Origin: an uncultured Alphaproteobacteria bacterium
GTDB taxonomy: Bacteria; Pseudomonadota; Alphaproteobacteria; RF32; CAG-239
Assembly: GCA_944392325.1 (NCBI GenBank)
Contig: CALXWI010000010.1
Coordinates: forward strand, 1 to 37,864
DNA length: 37,864 nt
Reading direction: 5' to 3'
The position numbers and the translations under genes are program-made. Of this stretch, positions 1 to 6,478 are shown piece after piece. How positions within the stretch are numbered: position 1 is the first letter of the stretch; each line of letters begins with the position of its first letter. The notes under the pieces were generated by a model. It was given only the letters and a program-made list of their open reading frames with translations, was not told the origin of the DNA and made no database searches.

Positions 1-16
1 CCGGCGTGAGCCGGAG

Positions 17-50
17 GCACAGGCTCCCGCCTGTGTTGGATAATTTTTTA
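17..50 (+). terminator. Possible terminator of a gene upstream of the window
   Basis: A perfect 7-bp hairpin (CACAGGC, loop tccc, GCCTGTG) is followed after a few bases by TTTTTT. It could end a plus-strand gene lying left of the window. A second small GGC/GCC hairpin lies at 1-14. No coding sequence is seen in bases 1-394. Confidence 0.35.
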
Positions 51-109
51 GGATAGCTAAACCATAGATTTAATAAGGAAATATTGTGCTTTCCACAAGC
101 ACCATCTGA

Positions 110-184
110 GCATCGCGTTTTCTTTGCCCCTATCTATCTGGCGCTAACTGAGCGGATCAAACGGCGCCCGTTTGCCCCAGCTTG
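110..184. repeat. Hairpin-bearing intergenic repeat, copy 1
   Basis: This segment matches 309-374: both start GCATCGCG, continue with a TTCT-rich stretch, TGCCCCTATCT and CGCTAAC, and end with CCCCAGCTTG. Inside copy 1 the hairpin CAAACGG-cgc-CCGTTTG sits at 158-174. At the corresponding place copy 2 has a different hairpin (CAAGCT/AGCTTG). The bases between the copies hold a terminator hairpin and AT-rich sequence without a convincing ORF. Function unknown. Confidence 0.6.
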
Positions 185-185
185 A

Positions 186-212
186 AAAGGCTCGTCGCAA
201 TGACGAGCCTTT
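186..212. terminator. Strong bidirectional hairpin terminator
   Basis: A perfect 11-bp inverted repeat AAAGGCTCGTC / GACGAGCCTTT with a 5-base loop has A and T runs on its two sides. It could terminate readthrough from rdgB on the minus strand or transcription entering from the left. Confidence 0.6.
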
Positions 213-308
213 AAAATATGGATTCTAAGAGTTTGATAAACCCTTATGCTACGCCGCAGATTTGCAACAAAATACATACAAAACAAATTAACCACACACT
301 CTGTCTAA

Positions 309-374
309 GCATCGCGCTTTCTCTGCCCCTATCTTGCTACCGCTAACCGATGGGGTCAAGCTGCCCCAGCTTGC
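309..374. repeat. Hairpin-bearing intergenic repeat, copy 2
   Basis: Second copy of the element at 110-184, about 200 bp away and just downstream of rdgB. Its internal hairpin is CAAGCT-gcccc-AGCTTG at 357-373. A third hairpin of the same style (CAAACGG-tgc-CCGTTTG, 396-412) overlaps the last codons of rdgB and differs by one base from the one in copy 1. Confidence 0.6.
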
Positions 375-394
375 AAACTCCCAAAAACTCCCCC

Positions 395-994
395 TCAAAC
401 GGTGCCCGTTTGCAGATAAGCAATAAACTTCTCCATCGCCCTCCCTCGGTGCGACACCTTAGCCTTTTCTTCCGCCTCCATCTCGGCAAAACTCTTGCCA
501 AACCCATCCGGCACAAAAATCGGGTCATAACCAAACCCCTTGTCACCGGTTTTGTTAGGCTGAATATGCCCGTCTACCCGCCCCTCAAAAATCTGGGTCT
601 TGCCGTTGGGGTCAGCCAAGGCCAATACACAAGCAAAATGCGCGGATCTTTTTTTGTCTCCGGTAGCCTCAATCTCCTTGAGCAGCATATCCATCCCTTT
701 ATCAAAATCTCGATTCGGGGCATAACGAGCCGAATACACCCCCGGACGCCCCTGCAAACAATCCACACACAAGCCGGAATCATCTGCCAAACACACAAAA
801 CCGCTCATCTTGGCCAAAGTTTCAGCTTTCAAGCGAGCATTTTCCTCAAACGTAGATCCGGTTTCTTCCACATCCGGCAGGTTCAAATCCGCGGCTGATA
901 CCACCTCGATTCTAAACGGCTTTAACATCTCCGTCATTTCTTTAAGCTTGCCGCGATTATGACTGGCTAACAACAGCTTAGTAATTTTTGCCAT
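395..994 (-). CDS. rdgB: XTP/dITP pyrophosphatase (RdgB/HAM1 family)
   Basis: Non-canonical purine NTP pyrophosphatase that hydrolyses dITP, XTP and ITP to monophosphates and keeps deaminated purines out of DNA and RNA (family knowledge). The 199-residue protein shows the N-terminal SHNRGKLKEM substrate-binding loop, the central DDSGLCVDCLQGRPGVYSAR block and the C-terminal SHRGRAMEKF motif. I start at ATG 994 (MAKITK): it lies 4 bases after the rph stop and has a GGGGGT Shine-Dalgarno-like run, whereas an upstream in-frame extension would overlap rph. It is the last gene of the glgA-rph-rdgB minus-strand run. The stop codon abuts a CAAACGG/CCGTTTG hairpin followed by a G/T-rich tract, so the terminator may overlap the coding end. 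Rph-RdgB pairing is common in proteobacteria. Confidence 0.95.
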   Translation of the reverse strand: MAKITKLLLASHNRGKLKEMTEMLKPFRIEVVSAADLNLPDVEETGSTFEENARLKAETLAKMSGFVCLADDSGLCVDCLQGRPGVYSARYAPNRDFDKGMDMLLKEIEATGDKKRSAHFACVLALADPNGKTQIFEGRVDGHIQPNKTGDKGFGYDPIFVPDGFGKSFAEMEAEEKAKVSHRGRAMEKFIAYLQTGTV

Positions 995-998
995 TTTT

Positions 999-1709
999 CT
1001 ATACCCCCAATACTTGCTTTTGTTTTGCAATCAATTCTGCGATTCCCTTTTTAGCCAAAGCCATCAGCTCTGCAAATTGTTTATCGCTGATGGGCTCGCC
1101 TTCGGCTGTTCCCTGCACTTCAATAATTCCGCCGTTTTCGGTCAACACAAAATTTGTATCCGCCTGAGCGGTAGAATCTTCATCATAATTTTCATCAAGC
1201 ACCGCCTTCCCGTTGCAAATTCCGCATGACACCGCCGCCACAAACTCCCGCACCGGATTCTCGGCCAATACACCGCCTTTGACCAACTTATCAAGCGCCT
1301 GATACAGCGCCACAAACCCACCGGTAATTGACGCGGTACGAGTCCCGCCGTCTGCTTGGATTACATCACAGTCGATTGTGATTGATATATCGGGCATTTT
1401 GGTCAAATCCACCCCACCGCGCAACGCCCGCCCAATCAGACGTTTAATTTCTTCAGAGCGTCCGGAAGGCTTTTTGCTCTCCCGCGGCACACGGGTCTGG
1501 GTTGCCCGCGGCAGCATGGCATATTCGGCGGTTATCCAACCTTTGCCGGAATCTTTCAACCACGATGGCACTTTTTCTTCCACGCTGGCGGTGCAAATCA
1601 CGTTCGTATTGCCGCTTTTAATCAAGCACGACCCCTCAGCATAAGGGTTAAAGCCTGGGGTCATCTCCACCTTTCGCAATTCATCATTATTTCTGCCGTC
1701 TGCTCTCAT
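999..1709 (-). CDS. rph: Ribonuclease PH
   Basis: Phosphorolytic 3'-5' exoribonuclease that trims tRNA 3' ends. The N terminus MRADGRNNDELRKVEMTPGF, the AEYAMLPRATQTR segment, the IGRALRGGVDL segment and the IDCDVIQADGGTRTASITGG block are characteristic. The start is set at ATG 1709 (MRADGR), 236 residues, because GAGGGA precedes it by about 8 bases. An in-frame extension to 1736 would add nine residues (MLKKKRESK) not seen in the family and would overlap glgA. It lies 19 bases after the glgA stop, consistent with one transcript glgA-rph-rdgB. Confidence 0.96.
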   Translation of the reverse strand: MRADGRNNDELRKVEMTPGFNPYAEGSCLIKSGNTNVICTASVEEKVPSWLKDSGKGWITAEYAMLPRATQTRVPRESKKPSGRSEEIKRLIGRALRGGVDLTKMPDISITIDCDVIQADGGTRTASITGGFVALYQALDKLVKGGVLAENPVREFVAAVSCGICNGKAVLDENYDEDSTAQADTNFVLTENGGIIEVQGTAEGEPISDKQFAELMALAKKGIAELIAKQKQVLGV

Positions 1710-1728
1710 TTTCGATTCCCTCTTTTTT

Positions 1729-3768
1729 TTAAGCAATATAACCTTTGTGGAACAACGAATGATACGCCTGTATCGCCCCTTGATTCCAGCTAAAATCTTT
1801 CTGCATGGCGTGTTTTTTCATCACCTTGACAATCTCCGGATTATGATAAAACACATCTAAAATATTTTGCAGCGTGTCAGCATAAGCATTCACATTGTTT
1901 TTAAGGCGCTGAGCCGCCAGATTGCTGCCATAGATTCTATCTTTGCCGACAAAGAACACCTCGGTTCTAAAACCATCAGCCCCGTTGATAATCGTATCCA
2001 CCAAGCCACCGGTTGACATTGCCACCGGCAAAGCCCCCTTAGCCATAGCCTCCATCTGGGTCAAACCGCAAGGCTCAAAGCGGCACGGCATCATATAAAA
2101 ATCCGACGCCAGCTGAATGGCATAAGCAAACTCGTCTTTATAACCTCTGAACACAAAGATTCGCTTTGCCGCTTTAGGGTTAACCTTACTGGCCTCATCT
2201 TTAAGTTTTTTCAGATAATTAAAATACTTGGCATCACCGGCACCACCCATCACAAATACCGGCACCTCAACCTCTTCTGTTGCGTCTTTATACTTTTCGG
2301 TCAGTTTCATAATCGACTTAGCGGCAATATCATAACCCTTCTGCTCCACCATTCGGCTGGTTGCGCAAAAAATCGGTGTTTCAGCCGGATTTTTGACCTC
2401 TCCACTGATGTCATCAAACTTATAAAACTCCACCAACGGCAGCTTTTTTTCTTTATAAGCTTTATCGGAGCTCAGTTTTCCAAGCAGCTTTAAGAACTCA
2501 GCTTTATTATGGTTTTTGGCCTCCAGATTATTTTCATCATACGGCACAAAATCAGTACATTCAAAAAAGGCGTTTACGGCTTTAATTTTCTCGGCACTTG
2601 GGGTGATTTTGACTTTATCATAACCATTGACGATTCCCACAAAAGTCCCGTGGTCTTTTCTGATTTTCAAAACATCGCGAAAATCCCAACCAAACTCCAA
2701 AAACCTTGAAACCTCTTCCAAATAGTTTTTGGACACGGTCACTACTCTGTCAGCCAGATGAAAGTTGCAGCTTGCCTGATTAAAACAATCATACACCACC
2801 AGCACGTTTTGCGTCCGCGGGTTAGTATTTTTAATCGGCTTAGCATTGCGGTACACCATCGCGGTTGAATACTCATACATCGAGTTCAGCAACCGTGCGG
2901 TATTTTGATAATCCCAACCCTGATACCCCAGATGGTGAGCAATATGCACCACCGGAATTTGGCGCAGTTTTTCAGCCAACTTGTGGCTAATCAAGCCTTG
3001 CTCCTCTTGTGCCAAGGTCAAATATTTGAGCAAACCTGCCAACTCTCCGCTATGCCAATCATTAGCCAGCATCAAATTAGGTTGGTCAAACTTTTTATGC
3101 GTGTTTTCATACACATCTTTGAGCAACACATATACCGCCTTGGTAAAAAAGGCAAACCGCTCGGCCTCATTTATGCCATTAGCATTATACACATAGCAAC
3201 CGTCTTGAGCTGACGGATTCTCCTTATGCGGATTAATTGTAAAAAAGCGCTCATTTTCCAGCAAAATATACGTCACACCGCTGACTTCGCACTTCCACAC
3301 AACCACTTTGTGGTTAGAAAGCTTTGCCCCCTCATCACAAAACGGCACCTCAATCACCGTAACTTTATCAAGCATGGCACTTTTGCCCTCAGCACCATAA
3401 TACACTCCATCTTCAAATGATGCTTTTTTCTTGCCGGTATTACCCAAATACAACGGGGTCACCACTTTAATTTCATCACCTTCATTGGCATACATCCGAT
3501 TATACGCCTCCGGCAGCTCAGATGCAATCATACCCAGCCCACCCATTTTCATAAACTGAGCCGTTTCAGCCGAAATCATCCACGCTTTGACTTTATCTAT
3601 TTCCGGCCACGGATTCGCCCCCAAGCATTGGGCTTTCGCAAGGGTTTGCATCTTTTTGAGGTTAGGGGTTTTAGGCAGCAGATAATGGGGAGCTTTTTTC
3701 TTGCGGTTAAAATCCAGCATTAACATTTTAAAATCACCCATTTTCAAAGATTCCAATTTTTCCGGCAT
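1729..3768 (-). CDS. glgA: Glycogen/starch synthase, GT5 family, unusually long
   Basis: Probable ADP-glucose:(1,4)-alpha-glucan glucosyltransferase. Family landmarks are in order: KMGGLG (74-79, the sugar-nucleotide loop normally KTGGL), ANDWHSGELAGLL, VVHIAHHLGYQG, VTVSKNYLEEV, FVGIVNGYD, and near residue 565 EPCGLTQMEAMAKGALPVAMSTGGLVDT. At 679 residues it is much longer than typical bacterial GlgA (about 480). The extra length is an N-terminal extension of about 60 residues and internal insertions, with no second domain I recognise. ATG 3768 is preceded by GGGAG at good spacing. No glgB, glgC or glgP lies nearby, so donor (ADP- or UDP-glucose) and product are unproven. Confidence 0.85.
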   Translation of the reverse strand: MPEKLESLKMGDFKMLMLDFNRKKKAPHYLLPKTPNLKKMQTLAKAQCLGANPWPEIDKVKAWMISAETAQFMKMGGLGMIASELPEAYNRMYANEGDEIKVVTPLYLGNTGKKKASFEDGVYYGAEGKSAMLDKVTVIEVPFCDEGAKLSNHKVVVWKCEVSGVTYILLENERFFTINPHKENPSAQDGCYVYNANGINEAERFAFFTKAVYVLLKDVYENTHKKFDQPNLMLANDWHSGELAGLLKYLTLAQEEQGLISHKLAEKLRQIPVVHIAHHLGYQGWDYQNTARLLNSMYEYSTAMVYRNAKPIKNTNPRTQNVLVVYDCFNQASCNFHLADRVVTVSKNYLEEVSRFLEFGWDFRDVLKIRKDHGTFVGIVNGYDKVKITPSAEKIKAVNAFFECTDFVPYDENNLEAKNHNKAEFLKLLGKLSSDKAYKEKKLPLVEFYKFDDISGEVKNPAETPIFCATSRMVEQKGYDIAAKSIMKLTEKYKDATEEVEVPVFVMGGAGDAKYFNYLKKLKDEASKVNPKAAKRIFVFRGYKDEFAYAIQLASDFYMMPCRFEPCGLTQMEAMAKGALPVAMSTGGLVDTIINGADGFRTEVFFVGKDRIYGSNLAAQRLKNNVNAYADTLQNILDVFYHNPEIVKVMKKHAMQKDFSWNQGAIQAYHSLFHKGYIA

Positions 3769-3804
3769 AACTCACTCCCGCCCGCTGACAAAAAATCATT
3801 CCCT

Positions 3805-3836
3805 CTTGACTTAACAAGATTTAATCACTAAGTTTT
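3805..3836 (+). promoter_or_regulatory. Candidate grpE promoter
   Basis: CTTGAC occurs at 3805-3810 about 75 bases before grpE, with an AT-rich stretch and a weak -10 (TAAGTT or TTATAC) downstream. CTTGAC is the -35 of both sigma70 and heat-shock promoters in alphaproteobacteria. The -10 is too degenerate to tell which, and no CIRCE inverted repeat is visible. Confidence 0.3.
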
Positions 3837-3884
3837 ATACCAGATAAATTAACATAAATCCACAAGATTTAAAGAGGAAAAGAT

Positions 3885-4490
3885 ATGAAACACAACAAAA
3901 ATCACGGCACAGAGCCTGAAGCTGAACACATCTCTCCGGAAGCCGCCGCTGATGCAGCAGAAACCGCTGCTGAGACTGTAGCTGATGCCGCCACGGCAGA
4001 AGCCGCCGCTCCGGAACTTGATGAGCTTGAAGCCCTCAAAGCTGAAAACAAAAAATTGAAAGAAGATTTTTTGCGTGCTTATGCTGATGCAGAAAACACC
4101 AAACGCCGCTGCACTCAAGAGATTGAAAAGAACAACAAATACGCCGTATCTTCCTTTGCCAAAAACCTTTTAAGCGTAGCCGACAACCTTGACCGCGCCT
4201 TAAAATCGATTCCCGAAGACAAAAAGAACGATTGCGAACACTTAAAGAGCTTGCTCTCCGGTGTTGAAATGACCCAACGCGAACTTGATAAAGTTTTTGA
4301 GAAGTTTGGCATCAAAAAGATGGATGCGGAAGGCAAACACTTTGACCCGAACTTTCATCAGGTTATCCAAGAGGTTGAGGACAAAGACAAACCCGCCGGC
4401 ACCATTGTAGCCGAGCTCCAAACCGGATATATGATAAACGACCGCATTCTGCGTGAGGCTATGGTCGTCGTCACCAAAGGCGGCAAATAA
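3885..4490 (+). CDS. grpE: GrpE, nucleotide exchange factor for DnaK
   Basis: Cochaperone that releases ADP from DnaK. Its 201 residues comprise an Ala/Glu-rich disordered N terminus (about 1-45), a long coiled-coil helix (about 46-110, with DFLRAYADAENTKRR) and the C-terminal wing (FGIKKMDAEGKHFDPNFHQ, followed by DKPAGTIVAELQTGYMINDRILR). All are diagnostic. AAGAGG lies 7 bases before ATG 3885. It is transcribed divergently from glgA and ends at a shared terminator (4505-4541). No dnaK, dnaJ or hrcA is adjacent. Confidence 0.96.
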   Translation: MKHNKNHGTEPEAEHISPEAAADAAETAAETVADAATAEAAAPELDELEALKAENKKLKEDFLRAYADAENTKRRCTQEIEKNNKYAVSSFAKNLLSVADNLDRALKSIPEDKKNDCEHLKSLLSGVEMTQRELDKVFEKFGIKKMDAEGKHFDPNFHQVIQEVEDKDKPAGTIVAELQTGYMINDRILREAMVVVTKGGK

Positions 4491-4504
4491 AATCAGCAAT
4501 AAAA

Positions 4505-4542
4505 AAAGAGAGAAAGGTTTTCACCAATCTCTCTTTATTTTT
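4505..4542. terminator. Bidirectional terminator between grpE and the unknown gene
   Basis: AAAGAGAGA (4505-4513) pairs with TCTCTCTTT (4528-4536) around a 14-base loop, with an A run upstream and ATTTTTT downstream. It can serve both convergent genes. Confidence 0.75.
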
Positions 4543-4549
4543 TACAGTT

Positions 4550-5041
4550 TTATTTACCCAATGCTGCAAGCATTTCCGGCGTAAATAATCCGCTCAAACT
4601 GGTTGAAGCCGACACTACTTCCGGAGCCGCATATTTTTCCGCCAGTTCATACTCTGCCATATCTTCCAAGCATTCAATAGCTTCATCGGAAAGATACTGA
4701 CCTTGAGGATTTTCTTTGCTGTACTCTTCCAACAAATCCCAATTCCCCAGTTCAACCAAGAGTACCTCGTTTTCAGGGTGCAAAGAGCAACCGACCACCG
4801 AGCGCCGTACCAAGCCCAAATCAACATCTTCCGCACTCAAAACCGCCGTTACAAACTCTTTACACGGCCGACGCATTGACAAATAAAGATCCAGACTTTG
4901 CTTGTACTCCGGTAAGAGCAACAATTTTTGCGAAGAAGGCAAAAGCCAAAACTCCTCAAAATATTTTTTCTGCTCTTCTAAAGAAGCATTTAAAACTTTC
5001 AATTCTACTTGCTTTGACGGATGTTTTACTGTTGCTTTCAT
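4550..5041 (-). CDS. Hypothetical protein
   Basis: A 163-residue soluble, acidic protein that I do not recognise. It looks mostly helical, with no signal peptide or membrane segment. Short helix-turn-helix units (SSQKLLLLPEYKQSLDLYL, ENEVLLVELGNWDLLEEY, SDEAIECLEDMAEYELAEKY) resemble degenerate alpha-helical repeats, but no family can be named. The reading frame is intact between a promoter-proximal AT-rich region and a terminator, which supports it being real. No clear Shine-Dalgarno precedes ATG 5041. Convergent with grpE, same strand as thyA. Confidence 0.65.
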   Translation of the reverse strand: MKATVKHPSKQVELKVLNASLEEQKKYFEEFWLLPSSQKLLLLPEYKQSLDLYLSMRRPCKEFVTAVLSAEDVDLGLVRRSVVGCSLHPENEVLLVELGNWDLLEEYSKENPQGQYLSDEAIECLEDMAEYELAEKYAAPEVVSASTSLSGLFTPEMLAALGK

Positions 5042-5172
5042 ATATTTATATTTTTTAATTAATAATAATAATAAATGTTAATAATCTCAATTCAGCATCT
5101 CTTATACCACAATCTCCCCCTTGCGTCAACCCCTTAATAGACAAATTTTGCCATTGTAACAAAAATTTAACA

Positions 5173-5208
5173 AAAAAAGGTTCCAAACCAAAACTTGGAA
5201 CCTTTTTT
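5173..5208. terminator. thyA terminator hairpin
   Basis: A 14-bp perfect inverted repeat (5173-5186 and 5195-5208; core GGTTCCAA/TTGGAACC) has an 8-base loop, with T runs on the minus-strand exit side. It sits 2 bases beyond the thyA stop. The rest of 5042-5172 is AT-rich, with an AAT microsatellite at about 5058-5075. Confidence 0.8.
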
Positions 5209-5210
5209 AT

Positions 5211-5996
5211 TCAGACCGCAACCTGAGCTTTAATCGTCGGATGGCATTGATACCCTTCCAAAGTAAAATCTTCAAACTTAAAGTCCTCAATATTTTTCAC
5301 CTCAGGGTTAAGGTGCATTTGTGGCAAAGGATAAGGCTCTCTGGCCAACTGCTCCCTCACCTGCGCAAAATGATTATGATAAATATGCGCATCACCCAAG
5401 ACGTGAACATATTCACCAAGTTTCAAACCGCATACCTGCGCCAGCATCATGGTCAGCAGCGCATAAGATGCAATATTAAACGGCACCCCGAGAAACATAT
5501 CACAGCTGCGTTGATACATCAGCATCGACAATTTTCCATCTGCCACATAACATTGGTAAAACATATGACACGGCGGCAAAGCCATTTTACCCACCTGAGA
5601 AGGATTCCAAGCCGAAACAATCATCCTGCGGTCATCAGGATTATTTTTCAGCTTATTAATAAGCTCTTGCAGCTGGTCGATTCCGTCATTATTCCAGTTT
5701 CGCCATTGCGCACCATAAACCGGCCCGAGGTCACCGTTTTCATCGGCCCATTCGTTCCAAATACGCACGCCGTTGTCTTGCAAAAACTTAACGTTCGTGT
5801 CACCTTTAATAAACCACAACAGCTCATAAATCACACTTTTCAAATGAATTTTTTTGGTTGTGATAAGCGGAAACCCTTGGTTCAAATCAAAACGCATTGA
5901 CCGCCCAAAGACCGAGCGAGTATCCACACCGGTTCGATTGGGCTTGTCATAACCATTTTCCATAATGTCACGTAACAAATCCAAATACTGTTTCAT
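5211..5996 (-). CDS. thyA: Thymidylate synthase
   Basis: Converts dUMP to dTMP using methylene-tetrahydrofolate. At 261 residues it is the standard length. Visible motifs are the N-terminal [19 protein letters not shown] phosphate loop, LWFIKGDTN, the catalytic-cysteine segment [32 protein letters not shown] and the C-terminal [15 protein letters not shown] choose ATG 5996 ([10 protein letters not shown]), the family-typical start, over the TTG two codons upstream. No clear Shine-Dalgarno is seen. dfrA, which often follows thyA, is absent here. Confidence 0.97.
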   Translation of the reverse strand: MKQYLDLLRDIMENGYDKPNRTGVDTRSVFGRSMRFDLNQGFPLITTKKIHLKSVIYELLWFIKGDTNVKFLQDNGVRIWNEWADENGDLGPVYGAQWRNWNNDGIDQLQELINKLKNNPDDRRMIVSAWNPSQVGKMALPPCHMFYQCYVADGKLSMLMYQRSCDMFLGVPFNIASYALLTMMLAQVCGLKLGEYVHVLGDAHIYHNHFAQVREQLAREPYPLPQMHLNPEVKNIEDFKFEDFTLEGYQCHPTIKAQVAV

Positions 5997-6111
5997 AAGC
6001 AAAATAATTAAAATACAACAATAGATAAAATAATAAACTCATACCCCCAATCTAACACGACAGGCTTTTAAAGCAAGCATAAAATCCTCACCTCATTTTC
6101 AGCAACAATTT

Positions 6112-6204
6112 GATATGCGAGATGGGTAAAATCTGATATATAAAACGGATAAAATTTAATATATAAAACGAGTAAAAATCTGATATGTGAGATGGATAAT
6201 ATCT
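6112..6204. repeat. Four degenerate tandem repeats of about 23 bp
   Basis: Units begin at 6112, 6135, 6158 and 6182. Each starts (g/a)ATAT, carries an aaaac or gagat block, then gataa or gtaaa, and ends in ATCT or ATTT. Units 1 and 4 are most alike (GATATGYGAGATGG). There are no spacers, so this is not a CRISPR. It occupies the thyA-ftsK gap, where no gene is seen. Confidence 0.6.
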
Positions 6205-6478
6205 ATATTAGGTGCCCCAAATACGTGTTTTTGTAAAAAGTTCGGAGAATGAGACATATAATAGGAAACCAGTGAAAATGTGAGGGCGCGTACAAAAGAG
6301 GTACGTAACCGAACATTTTATACGCAGTTTCAATATTAGCGTTATACGTTTATCAAAAAACACGGAGTTTGCGGCAGATAATAAGATTTTTAGAAAATTG
6401 CGACAGGAGTGTACATAGACGTACATGACTTAGCAATTTTATAAAAATCTGTATTAGGTGCCCAAAATACGTGTTTTT
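6201..6478. repeat. Direct repeats flanking two hairpin elements, gene-free region
   Basis: A near-identical 32-bp sequence occurs at 6201-6232 and 6447-6478 (ATCTRTATTAGGTGCCC, then AAATACGTGTTTTT). Between them lie two long hairpins. Hairpin R1 (6265-6331) has stems GAAAC/GTTTC, AAAATGT/ACATTTT and CGTAC/GTACG. Hairpin R2 (6384-6450) has stems AGATTTTT/AAAAATCT, AAAATTGC/GCAATTTT and TGTAC/GTACA. The two halves also share a CGGAG...ATAATA block, suggesting a diverged tandem duplication of about 130 bp. The last repeat reaches the ftsK stop codon, so it may also act at the ftsK 3' end. An ORF at 6208-6426 here is a chance ORF over repeats. Confidence 0.65.

Noticed and set aside
350-898. 182-residue plus-strand ORF over rdgB
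   Set aside because: Antisense shadow of rdgB, compositionally odd, no family match.
5241-5900. 219-residue ORF antisense to thyA
   Set aside because: Shadow of a highly conserved gene on the other strand; no ribosome site or family features.
6112-6204. Possible CRISPR array
   Set aside because: Units are degenerate and abut without spacers; no cas genes in the window.
6208-6426. 72-residue minus-strand ORF
   Set aside because: Runs through hairpin repeats; no coding character.
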